NCBI GenBank assembly: GCA_937888935.1
Contig: CALARO010000031.1
Location: 1 to 8,355, forward strand
Origin: an uncultured Clostridia bacterium
GTDB taxonomy: Bacteria > Bacillota > Clostridia > Christensenellales > Borkfalkiaceae
Direction of reading: 5' to 3'
DNA: 8,355 bases
In this document: positions 1 through 6,100 of the stretch, one piece after another
How positions within the stretch are numbered: position 1 is the first letter of the stretch
Layout: each line of letters begins with the position of its first letter
Position numbers and translations under genes: made by a program
The notes under the pieces: model-generated
What the model was told of the DNA's origin: nothing
The model's input: the letters and a program-made list of their open reading frames with translations, nothing else
Databases searched by the model: none

Positions 1-2160
1 CGGCAGATTTTTAAACCGCACGCCCGTATCCATCGCGGCAAGCAGTTTTTCGGCGTTCAGCTCGCCGAGACACACCCGCTTATCCAGCCCCAAAGCGTTC
101 GCAATCGCAGGATCAAGCTCGCCGATCTCGCCCACTTTCTCGCCGCCGAGCAGAATATTCGCCGAAATGCCCGGGTGCAGATACGGCTTTTTCGCGCGCT
201 CGTAGGTAAAATCGAGATAGAACGCCTTCGAAATCGCTTCTGCCGCGCCCTTTAAATCGAAGAAATCAAGCTCGTTGCCCCACACGCAAAGTCCCAGAGT
301 ATCCGTTTCTTTCGGCTGCGTTTTCAAAGGCAGCTCGTTCGGCGTGTAAACGCGCGCGTACTCGAAAAGCTTGCCCGTATCGTTGCCGCGCCGTATATTC
401 CGCACCGCGCAATGCAGTATCGAAGGCGCAAGAAACGTGCGCATCACGGAAAGATCTTCCACGATCGGGTTCAATACCCGCACCGCCTTGCGTTCTTCCG
501 CGTCTTCGGGCAGCTTCATCAGATCGAAATCTTTCGGCGAATAAAACGAATAGTTGTACGCTTCGTAGTACCCCTGCTCGATCAGCACGTTTTTCAGCGC
601 GTTTTCTTTCTTCTGCACGTCGTTCAATCCGCCGCCCGTCACGCGCGCCGCCGCTAAAAACGTGGGCGTTAAATGTTCGTACCCGTACGAGCGGATAATC
701 TCTTCGGCAAGATCGGGATAGTTTTCCACGTCTTCGCGATACCCCGGCACGGTTACAACAAGTTCGTCGCCGCGAATTTCGGGCGCAAAACCGAGCCGCG
801 TCAAAATGCCTTTCACTTCTTCCGCAGGCACTTTTATGCCGAGCAGCGCGTTAATTTTGTCAAGGCTCGCCGTCAGCTTCTTGTCTTCGCGTTTTTCCGC
901 GCACACGTCCGAGCCGAGCTTCGTCACCCTGCCGCAGCCGAGTTCTTCCATCAGGTGCAGCGCGCGCCGCATCGCAAATTCGGTGGTGTACGCGTCCACG
1001 CCCTTTTCATACCGCGCCGAAGAATCGGAGCTTTGCCCGAGCTTGCGCGAAGTTTTGCGGATATTGTCGCGCGCGAATTTCGCCGCTTCGAAAAATACGT
1101 TCTTCGTTTCCGGTTTGATTTCGCTGTTCAATCCGCCCATAATGCCGGCGAGAGCCACGGGTTTATTCCCGTCGCAGATCACGAGATTATCGCCGCTTAA
1201 CGTAAATTCTTTCTCGTCCAGAGTAACGATTTTTTCGCCTTCATGCGCGCGGCGCACGATGATTTTTCTGCCCGCAATCTCGTCCGCGTCGAACGAGTGC
1301 ATCGGCTGACCGAGTTCCAAAAGCACGAAATTCGTAATATCCACCACGGGCGAAATCGAGCGCAACCCGCAAAGCGCAAGCCGCTTTCTCAGCCACGCGG
1401 GCGATTGCTTCTTCATGCCCGCTTCGTCGCCTTCCACGTATCTGCCGATATAGCGTGGGCAGAGATCGGGCGCTTGCACGTCCACCGAAATCGGCGCGGC
1501 TTTCGTGGCGTATTCTTCAAACGAAATATCGGGCGATTTCAAAGGCGTTTTCGTAATCGCCGCCACTTCGCGCGCAATGCCGAATACGCATTGGCAGTCC
1601 GGGCGGTTCGCCGTAATCGAAATATCGAAAATATAATCGTCCAACCCCACCACTTTTTTAATGTCTTCGCCGAGCGGCGGGTTGCCCTTTAAATCGAGCA
1701 GACCGTTCACTTCCGCGCCTTCGTAAAAATCTTCGTTGATTCCGAGTTCTTCGCCCGAGCAGAGCATGCCGCACGATTCCACGCCGCGAAGCTTGCCTTT
1801 CTTGATTTTCTTCACGCCGTCCGGGTTCTTTTCCAGCTGCGCGGGGTTGGTTTCGCACACCGTGGAATTATCGAGCGCAACGGGCGTACGCATGCCCACA
1901 TACACGTTCGGCGCGCCCGTTACGATCTGCAGATCGCGCCCGTATTCTTCGCCGCAGTCCACCACGCAGATCTGCATGTGATCGCTGTCCGGGTGCGGGG
2001 TAAGAGCTTTCACTTCGCCCACCACCACGCGATTGATTTTATTGCCGAGATAAATAATTTCTTCCACTTCGAAGCCGCAGGAAAAAAGCTTTTTGGCAAG
2101 CTCGTCCGCGGGAAGGTTTATATCCACGTAATCTTTCAGCCAACTGTAAGGTACTTTCAT
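1..2160 (-). CDS. pheT: Phenylalanyl-tRNA synthetase beta subunit, C-terminus cut by window edge
   Basis: Beta subunit of the cytoplasmic (alpha-beta)2 enzyme that charges tRNA-Phe; in this family it binds tRNA and hydrolyses Tyr-tRNA-Phe. I translated 720 codons without a stop from the ATG at 2160, which follows a good GGAGA site. The N-terminus is MKVPYSWLKDYV. An EMAP/OB tRNA-binding domain occupies about residues 43-150 and ends in the typical GVESCGMLCSGEELGI. The B3/4 editing domain follows at about 215-390, then B5 at about 424-495 (containing RPDC-type upstream linker at 186-189 and PGYREDVENYPDLAEEI), then the catalytic-like core with NPIVEDLSVMRT at 564-575. Family members have about 790-800 residues. 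The reading stops at FKNLP, just where the FDX-ACB anticodon-binding domain should begin, so about 75 residues lie beyond the left edge. This is a window cut, not a broken gene. It sits 40 bp after pheS, in one operon. Confidence 0.97.
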   Translation of the reverse strand, partial: MKVPYSWLKDYVDINLPADELAKKLFSCGFEVEEIIYLGNKINRVVVGEVKALTPHPDSDHMQICVVDCGEEYGRDLQIVTGAPNVYVGMRTPVALDNSTVCETNPAQLEKNPDGVKKIKKGKLRGVESCGMLCSGEELGINEDFYEGAEVNGLLDLKGNPPLGEDIKKVVGLDDYIFDISITANRPDCQCVFGIAREVAAITKTPLKSPDISFEEYATKAAPISVDVQAPDLCPRYIGRYVEGDEAGMKKQSPAWLRKRLALCGLRSISPVVDITNFVLLELGQPMHSFDADEIAGRKIIVRRAHEGEKIVTLDEKEFTLSGDNLVICDGNKPVALAGIMGGLNSEIKPETKNVFFEAAKFARDNIRKTSRKLGQSSDSSARYEKGVDAYTTEFAMRRALHLMEELGCGRVTKLGSDVCAEKREDKKLTASLDKINALLGIKVPAEEVKGILTRLGFAPEIRGDELVVTVPGYREDVENYPDLAEEIIRSYGYEHLTPTFLAAARVTGGGLNDVQKKENALKNVLIEQGYYEAYNYSFYSPKDFDLMKLPEDAEERKAVRVLNPIVEDLSVMRTFLAPSILHCAVRNIRRGNDTGKLFEYARVYTPNELPLKTQPKETDTLGLCVWGNELDFFDLKGAAEAISKAFYLDFTYERAKKPYLHPGISANILLGGEKVGEIGELDPAIANALGLDKRVCLGELNAEKLLAAMDTGVRFKNLP

Positions 2161-2200
2161 TTCTTTCTCTCCTTGTTCTCTGTATGCCCTGCGCTTTGCC

Positions 2201-3214
2201 TTACTTCGCGAATTGGCGCAGCAGGCGCACGTCGTTTTCGAATAACGCTTTAATGTTGTTTACGCCGTATTTGAGCATCGCGATACGCTCGATGCCCATG
2301 CCGAACGCAAACCCCGTGTATTTATCGGGATCTACGCCGCAATTTTCAAGCACCTTACGATTCACCATGCCCGCGCCGAGAACTTCTATCCAGCCCGTGC
2401 CTTTGCAAAGCCGGCATCCCTTGCCGCCGCACTCGCAGCAGCTTAAATCCACTTCCACGCTCGGCTCGGTGAACGGGAAGTACGAAGGGCGCAGCCGCAC
2501 CTTCGTAGCGGAAGTAAACATTTTTTTCGCGAATTCCGAAAGCATGCCCTGCAAATCGCACAGCGTAATGCCTTCGTCCACCACAAGTCCTTCCATCTGA
2601 TGGAACATCGGGGAATGGGTGGCGTCGTCGTCCGAGCGGAACACGCGCCCCGGCGATAAAATCTTGATCGGCGGCTTTTCGCTTTCCATCACGCGGATCT
2701 GCCCGGCGGAAGTCTGCGTGCGAAGCAGCAGATTTTCGGCAAGATAGAAAGTATCCTGCATATCGCGCGCGGGGTGATCTTTGGGAGTGTTGAGCGCGGT
2801 GAAATTATAATAATCCGTCTCTATTTCAGGCCCTTCGAAAATTTTGAAACCCATGCCGGCGAAAATGTCGATCAGCTGATTTTTCACCAGCGTGATCGGG
2901 TGTGCCGCGCCCGCTTCGCGCGATCTTCCGGGCAGCGTGATGTCCACGCGCTCGGCTTCGTACTTTTTCTGCATTTCTTCTTCTTTCAAAGCGGCGGCGC
3001 GCTCTTCAAACATGGCTTCCACGCCGTTTTTAAATTCGTTCAAAAGCTTGCCGAACGCGGGACGTTCTTCTTTGGGCAGGTCTTTCATGCCGCTTGAAAT
3101 GCCTTTGAGTTCCGATTGAAAATGCGTTTTCAGATCGTACAACGCGCGCACCGCTTTCGTTTCTTTCAGCGCGCTCGTCACTTTTTGCCGTAATTCTTCG
3201 ATTTCTTTCTGCAT
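2201..3214 (-). CDS. pheS: Phenylalanyl-tRNA synthetase alpha subunit
   Basis: Catalytic alpha subunit of phenylalanyl-tRNA synthetase (class II): activates Phe with ATP and transfers it to tRNA-Phe. It has 337 residues, the normal size for the family. Residues 1-90 are the N-terminal coiled-coil arm that contacts tRNA. The catalytic core shows HPARDMQDTFY (147-157), motif 2 with GRVFRSDDDATHSPMFHQMEG (189-209), RPSYFPFTEPSVEVD (242-256) and motif 3 GFAFGMGIERIAMLKYG (301-317). Cys259, 260, 262, 267 and 270 form a compact zinc-ribbon-like cluster just before TGWIEVLGAGMV; similar clusters occur in other Bacillota PheS as far as I recall. The ATG at 3214 is preceded by GAGGAG (3230-3225) with about 10 nt spacing. 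It is the first gene of the operon behind the T-box leader, with pheT following after 40 bp. The gene is intact with no oddities. Confidence 0.98.
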   Translation of the reverse strand: MQKEIEELRQKVTSALKETKAVRALYDLKTHFQSELKGISSGMKDLPKEERPAFGKLLNEFKNGVEAMFEERAAALKEEEMQKKYEAERVDITLPGRSREAGAAHPITLVKNQLIDIFAGMGFKIFEGPEIETDYYNFTALNTPKDHPARDMQDTFYLAENLLLRTQTSAGQIRVMESEKPPIKILSPGRVFRSDDDATHSPMFHQMEGLVVDEGITLCDLQGMLSEFAKKMFTSATKVRLRPSYFPFTEPSVEVDLSCCECGGKGCRLCKGTGWIEVLGAGMVNRKVLENCGVDPDKYTGFAFGMGIERIAMLKYGVNNIKALFENDVRLLRQFAK

Positions 3215-3236
3215 ATTGCTTTCACTCCTCGCGTGT

Positions 3237-3284
3237 TTTTATTATAATAAAGCCCCGCTTCGGCGTTTTCTGCCGAAACAGGGC
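3237..3284 (-). terminator. T-box intrinsic terminator before pheS
   Basis: A perfect 13-bp stem (three G-T pairs included) is formed by minus-strand arms 3284-3272 (GCCCTGTTTCGGC) and 3264-3252 (GCCGAAGCGGGGC), with the 7-nt loop AGAAAAC, followed by TTTATTATAATAAAA. The first arm contains the CCTGTT that otherwise pairs in the antiterminator, so the two structures exclude each other. This is the expected off-state when tRNA-Phe is charged. Confidence 0.93.
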
Positions 3285-3574
3285 GATTGTTTTTTCGCTG
3301 TACCACCTGTTTTCGCCTTGCGTTCCGCGGCTTAAAATCAAGCCATGCAAAGCCTTGTTTCCGCCCGTATCGTGGGCGCGCCGTCGAAGCCTACTTTGCC
3401 GCGCCGCTTTTTGCCCTGCGCGCCTTTCTGCCCCGCCGCTCGGAAGGGAAACGGTTTGCTTTCCGCGCCGATACCGTTTTTCAGCCCGGGAACGGTATTC
3501 TCTTTGCGCGCGCTTTTTGCATTGCTTTTTTAAGCAACGGAAAAACATTCCAAACTTCGTCGTAGCGTTTATTT
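3237..3574 (-). promoter_or_regulatory. Phenylalanine T-box riboswitch leader of pheST
   Basis: A tRNA-sensing leader that permits pheST transcription when uncharged tRNA-Phe is abundant. Stem I runs 3567-3437: CGCT (3567-3564) pairs with AGCG (3440-3437) and an adjacent CG/AAG pairs with CTT/CG, leaving an ACGA/GA kink-turn-like bulge. The distal part has AGAGA, then an ATACCGTT/AACGGTAT hairpin whose loop includes GGGCTG. The specifier candidate is TTC (3450-3448, Phe) just before the closing stem; the overlapping TTT is also a Phe codon. The T-box core CAGGTGGTACAGCG (3309-3296) matches the consensus AGGGTGGNACCGCG in most positions. In the antiterminator, AACAGG (3311-3306) pairs with CCTGTT (3281-3276) and GCG (3298-3296) with CGC (3285-3283), flanking the TGGTA bulge. 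The U in TGGTA would pair with discriminator base A73, as found in tRNA-Phe. No real ORF is needed to explain this region. Confidence 0.93.
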
Positions 3575-3580
3575 ACTGTT

Positions 3581-3609
3581 ATTATAGCCGATTTTTCGCG
3601 TTTCGTCAA
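3581..3609 (-). promoter_or_regulatory. SigA-type promoter of the pheST T-box transcript
   Basis: On the minus strand, TTGACG (3609-3604), a 17-nt spacer and TATAAT (3586-3581) give 11 of 12 consensus bases at ideal spacing. Transcription should start near 3574, which is just upstream of the Stem I base at 3567 and so agrees with the T-box fold. The promoter begins only about 20 bp past the mscL stop codon. Confidence 0.92.
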
Positions 3610-3629
3610 CGAAATTCCGGCGGATTTTT

Positions 3630-4271
3630 CTATTTTGCCCGATTTTCTTTTAAAAGCTCTACGATTTGTTCCAGCAGACGGGTATTTTCCGTAGCTTTTC
3701 TTTCCGCTTCGGCGGCGGCTTCTTCGGCGGCTTTCTTCGCCGCGGCTTCTTGGGCGGCTTTCTTTTCGGCGAGAAGTTTCAATTCTTCTTTGTACTTCGC
3801 AATCGCCTGCTTCTTCGTTAAGCCGCTTCTTCTGTACTCGTAAATTTTCTTTTTGCGGGGCAAATCCGCGTCGTCCCACATTTTATCGTGTGCCTCCGCC
3901 ACTTTGTTAATCGTCTTCACAATACAGAACAGCACGAACGCGATTAAAAGGAAGTTGATGATGGCGTTGATAAACGCGCCCCAGTCGATATAAATGGAAG
4001 AAGCGAGTTCCACCGTTCCTTCCGCCGTGTACGATTTTTTAAGATACGTATAAATATTTTCAAGCGAGTCTTCGCCCAGAATCAGTGCGAGCAGAAAATT
4101 GATGATCGGCTTTAAAATGTGATCGGAAAGCGCGTTCACGATCGCCGTGAATGCCCCGCCCACGATTACGCCTACGGCAAGATCGAGTACGTTGCCGCGC
4201 ATGATAAACTTTCCGAATTCGTCGAAAAATTTCTTGAAACCTCTCTTCTTTTCTTTCGTTTTTTCTTTCAT
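3630..4271 (-). CDS. mscL: Large-conductance mechanosensitive channel with extended cytoplasmic linker
   Basis: Pentameric inner-membrane channel that opens at high membrane tension and releases solutes during hypo-osmotic shock. The protein has 213 residues. After a basic N-terminal helix comes the family signature KFIMRGNVLDLAVGVIVGGAF (21-41, TM1), then a periplasmic loop, TM2 (about 98-121), and a terminal helix LLEQIVELLKEN (199-210) that matches the C-terminal bundle of known MscL. Typical members have about 130-150 residues; here about 65-70 extra residues (130-197) rich in Lys, Ala and Glu lie between TM2 and the terminal helix, predicted to be helical or coiled-coil. The start at 4271 has AGGAG (4281-4277) at 5 nt. 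An in-frame ATG at 4397 exists but lies in the preceding gene's terminator and upstream of the -10 box at 4350, so it is very unlikely. No clear terminator separates it from the pheST promoter. Confidence 0.95.
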   Translation of the reverse strand: MKEKTKEKKRGFKKFFDEFGKFIMRGNVLDLAVGVIVGGAFTAIVNALSDHILKPIINFLLALILGEDSLENIYTYLKKSYTAEGTVELASSIYIDWGAFINAIINFLLIAFVLFCIVKTINKVAEAHDKMWDDADLPRKKKIYEYRRSGLTKKQAIAKYKEELKLLAEKKAAQEAAAKKAAEEAAAEAERKATENTRLLEQIVELLKENRAK

Positions 4272-4290
4272 ATTTGCTCCTTTTTCTTCG

Positions 4291-4329
4291 AAAATCGAAC
4301 GTTTTTCTTTTAAAATCGAACGTTTTTCT
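4291..4329 (-). repeat. Tandem 18-bp repeats in the mscL leader
   Basis: Two exact copies of the 18-base word AAAATCGAACGTTTTTCT (plus-strand reading) lie at 4291-4308 and 4312-4329, a period of 21 bp, about two helical turns. Each copy has an imperfect palindrome AAAA-N-CG-NN-CG-N-TTTT. They fall at about +10 to +48 of the predicted mscL transcript. The downstream copy also extends into a small hairpin TTCGA-TTT-TCGAA just ahead of the Shine-Dalgarno. They could be twin operator sites or a structured leader; the sequence does not decide between these. Confidence 0.8.
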
Positions 4330-4344
4330 AAGAAACACACCCGA

Positions 4345-4373
4345 ATTATAGCACAAAATACGAAAAAAGTACA
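4345..4373 (-). promoter_or_regulatory. Extended -10 promoter of mscL
   Basis: TATAAT (4350-4345, minus strand) is preceded by TGC, giving the extended -10 motif TGnTATAAT. The -35 position at 17-nt spacing reads TGTACT (4373-4368), a weak match of 3 of 6 that lies inside the stem of the preceding gene's terminator. A start near 4338 would give a leader of about 67 nt. Confidence 0.75.
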
Positions 4374-4391
4374 GCTTTTCGCCGTACTTTT
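4363..4391 (-). terminator. Intrinsic terminator after the small-gene cluster
   Basis: Minus-strand arms AAAAGTACGGC (4391-4381) and GCTGTACTTTT (4375-4365) form an 11-bp stem with one G-T pair and the loop GAAAA. The second arm runs into a T tract (TTTTTTCG). It lies about 35 bp past the stop of the gene ending at 4426 and should end that transcript before mscL. The arms are A/T-flanked on both sides, so weak activity on the plus strand is possible. Confidence 0.85.
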
Positions 4392-4425
4392 CCCCATTTT
4401 TTTGCGGTTTTTTTGCGTTTTTTTA

Positions 4426-4638
4426 TTATTTTTCAGCCGTATTTTCCGCGATTTCCGATAAGAAGAACGCGTTTTTCGCGGCGCGTTCCATGCCTTTCCA
4501 AAGCGTTTCCCGCGTTTCTTTGCGGTTCACGGCAAAGAGCGCACGGGCAAACGCAAAGAACAAAGCGCGCTCGGTTTGCGCCATATCTTCGATACTGTCT
4601 TTCTCGTTTAAAGTGATGTCACGTTTCGCGTTTTTCAT
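4426..4638 (-). CDS. Small helical hypothetical protein, 70 aa
   Basis: I do not recognise this gene with certainty. It encodes 70 residues with no Cys, no signal peptide and no membrane segment. The middle (9-65) is predicted to be mostly helical and amphipathic, beginning ITLNEKDSIEDMAQTERAL. That opening resembles the start of small CotF-like or ferritin-like spore coat proteins of Clostridia, which often begin with a 'xLtxkExxxLxDMxxxExxx' pattern; this is a remembered resemblance, not a search result. AGGGG (4650-4646) lies 7 nt before the ATG, so translation is well supported. It starts 21 bp after the preceding small gene and is followed directly by a strong terminator, making it the last gene of its transcript. 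A role in sporulation is possible given the nearby spoIIA operon. Confidence 0.72.
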   Translation of the reverse strand: MKNAKRDITLNEKDSIEDMAQTERALFFAFARALFAVNRKETRETLWKGMERAAKNAFFLSEIAENTAEK

Positions 4639-4659
4639 GAATATTCCCCTGTTTTCCGC

Positions 4660-4902
4660 CTATGCCTGCTCTTTTTTCGCAAGCGTTAAAAGCGATTTTT
4701 TGCCTTGCGCATGCGAAACGGCGAGCCGTTCCATATCCTGCGCCAGCGCGGGGTTGAATAATAGCCGCGAATAAATTTTACTCTTCTTTTCCGCCAGATC
4801 TTCGATTTTCGCGAGATAATGCAGCCAGCTAAGCTCGCCGCCCGTCTGCATGCTTTCTTCTTCGTTTTTCTCTTCCGTTTCTTCGCTTCGAATGTCGTTC
4901 AT
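4660..4902 (-). CDS. Small charged helical hypothetical protein, 80 aa
   Basis: Not recognised. It encodes 80 residues: an acidic, probably disordered N-terminus (1-18, Glu-rich), then a helical segment ELSWLHYLAKIEDLAEKKSKIYSRLL (23-48) and a second helix with NPALAQDMERLAVSHAQGKKSLLTLAKK (50-77). There are no Cys residues, signal peptide or membrane helices. The two-helix pattern with spaced Glu/His/Met could be half of a helical-bundle or ferritin-like fold, but no metal-binding ExxH motif is evident. GGGGG (4917-4913) lies 10 nt before the ATG. A later ATG (residue 18, at 4851) lacks a good ribosome site. It lies 57 bp after the gene at 4960-6021 and 21 bp before the 70-aa gene, so it is probably co-transcribed with both. 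Confidence 0.7.
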   Translation of the reverse strand: MNDIRSEETEEKNEEESMQTGGELSWLHYLAKIEDLAEKKSKIYSRLLFNPALAQDMERLAVSHAQGKKSLLTLAKKEQA

Positions 4903-4959
4903 TCCGCCGCTACCCCCTGCAAATGCAGTTTGTGCGGCTTTTTGAATTATATACGAATT

Positions 4960-6021
4960 CTATTTGATTTTGCTTAAATCGGTGGCGTAGCACCATTTTG
5001 CGCCCGTGAATTTGCCGAAAATATACTTATTTGAAGCCGATTCGCACATCACGTACGTTTTGCCGTTCACGAGAATGATTTCTTCGCTCATCGGCGCGAT
5101 TTTATAGTCTTTTTCCAGCGAAGAATTATCCAGCGAATACAGGGGCAGATCTTTGCCTAAAAGCTTCGCCGTTTCGCCCGTAGCCGCTTTTGCAAGGTCG
5201 TATTCGTAAAGGTGCGAAAACGCCACGGCATAAGACGTGGAAAGCACCGCTTTGCCGTTTTCGAAATACGCGCCCTGCACAAGCCCCGGCATAGAAATCG
5301 CTTTGGAAGGCTGTTTTTTCAAGCCGAACGCCGTTTCGCCGTCGTTTTCCGAGCCGTCCGCAAAGGCAAAGCTCACCGCCATCGCCGTGTTGGTTTCGCC
5401 GCTTTTCGTTACGCGCTTGTGAGAATCGGGCGTGGGGTAGTTCTGCTCGCGGTAAAATTCGCCCGCCACGAGTTCGTTATCCCACACGGTGACGAACGCC
5501 ACGCCGAGATAATCGGATTTGTCTTCGCTTTCGATTTTAAATTCGCCCTTGCATACGAGCGAAGAATGATCTTCCGCCGCCAAGGCTTCCGCATACGAAT
5601 ACACGTACAGGCAATGCTTACCGCTGCCCGCCACATAGATATAATCGCCATGCACGGTAAGTCCGCCGCAATGCCCCGTATAATCCGATCCGTCTTCCGC
5701 CTTTAAATACAGCGTTTTCGCCTTGGCTTTTTTGCCGTCGGATTTTTTCACGAGATACACGGGCGACGCGCTTTTATCTTTCATATACCCCGTGATAAAA
5801 AACGTATCTTCGCGATCGTCGTAAGAAATGCCCTGCGCGATAAACCCATCGGACGAGCCGGGAATTTTAAACGCCTTTTCGCTCGCTTTATAGTACCCGC
5901 TTACGGGAATTTTAAAGTACCCGATCACCGCCCCGAAAAACACGACAACCACGATTGCCGCGATACCGAGCGCGATAATAAGTTTTTGCCACCACACTTT
6001 TTTCTTTGCCTTTTCCGCCAT
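4960..6021 (-). CDS. Membrane-anchored, probably extracellular beta-propeller-like protein, function unknown
   Basis: 353 residues. A basic N-terminus (AEKAKKKVWWQK) and one hydrophobic helix (about 13-35) suggest a signal anchor with the rest outside the membrane. The remainder is rich in short beta-strand repeats: GFIAQGISYDDREDTFFITGY (59-79), YTGHCGGLTVHGDYIYVAGSG (114-134), YLGVAFVTVWDNELVAGEFY (171-190), GLVQGAYFENGKAVLSTSYA (246-265) and MSEEIILVNGKTYVMCESAS (311-330). The recurring 'x-G-I/A-x-y...d..yI/v..' pattern is typical of propeller blades. I recall similar unnamed proteins in Clostridia and Actinobacteria but cannot assign an enzyme activity. Cys118, Cys137, Cys157, Cys326 and Cys344 are present; pairing is unknown. 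AAGGAA (6036-6031) lies 9 nt before the ATG. It has its own strong promoter after sigF and likely leads the two small genes downstream. Confidence 0.88.
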   Translation of the reverse strand: MAEKAKKKVWWQKLIIALGIAAIVVVVFFGAVIGYFKIPVSGYYKASEKAFKIPGSSDGFIAQGISYDDREDTFFITGYMKDKSASPVYLVKKSDGKKAKAKTLYLKAEDGSDYTGHCGGLTVHGDYIYVAGSGKHCLYVYSYAEALAAEDHSSLVCKGEFKIESEDKSDYLGVAFVTVWDNELVAGEFYREQNYPTPDSHKRVTKSGETNTAMAVSFAFADGSENDGETAFGLKKQPSKAISMPGLVQGAYFENGKAVLSTSYAVAFSHLYEYDLAKAATGETAKLLGKDLPLYSLDNSSLEKDYKIAPMSEEIILVNGKTYVMCESASNKYIFGKFTGAKWCYATDLSKIK

Positions 6022-6055
6022 TTTTCGTACTTCCTTTGCGATTGTATTTTATGAA

Positions 6056-6084
6056 AGTATACCACGGATTGCGGATCTTGTCAA
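6056..6084 (-). promoter_or_regulatory. SigA-type promoter of the 353-aa gene
   Basis: On the minus strand, TTGACA (6084-6079, perfect), a 17-nt spacer and TATACT (6061-6056, 5 of 6). The predicted start is near 6049, with a leader of about 28 nt. It sits in the 79-bp gap after sigF, so the gene can be expressed in growing cells independently of the spoIIA operon. No terminator is visible after sigF, so read-through is also possible. Confidence 0.9.
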
Positions 6085-6100
6085 GCGTTGCGCGAAAAGT

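Noticed and set aside
412..1692. Several plus-strand open frames opposite pheT
   Set aside because: They are Arg/Phe/His-rich mirror frames produced by the codon bias of pheT; the minus-strand PheT reading is conserved throughout.
1..2160. Possible truncation of pheT
   Set aside because: The frame is open to the first base of the window, so the missing FDX-ACB domain is a boundary effect.
3222..3548. Open frames (both strands) in the pheS upstream region
   Set aside because: The stretch is fully explained by the T-box leader; the translations are Arg-rich with no ribosome site or recognisable domain.
4272..4397. In-frame N-terminal extension of mscL from the ATG at 4397
   Set aside because: It starts in the terminator of the previous gene and upstream of the TATAAT at 4350, has no good ribosome site, and adds sequence absent from MscL. 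The 4271 ATG has AGGAG at 5 nt.
4946..4951. TATAAT on the minus strand just upstream of the 80-aa gene
   Set aside because: No acceptable -35 (AGCAAA at 17 nt) and no extended -10; read-through from the 353-aa gene is a simpler explanation.
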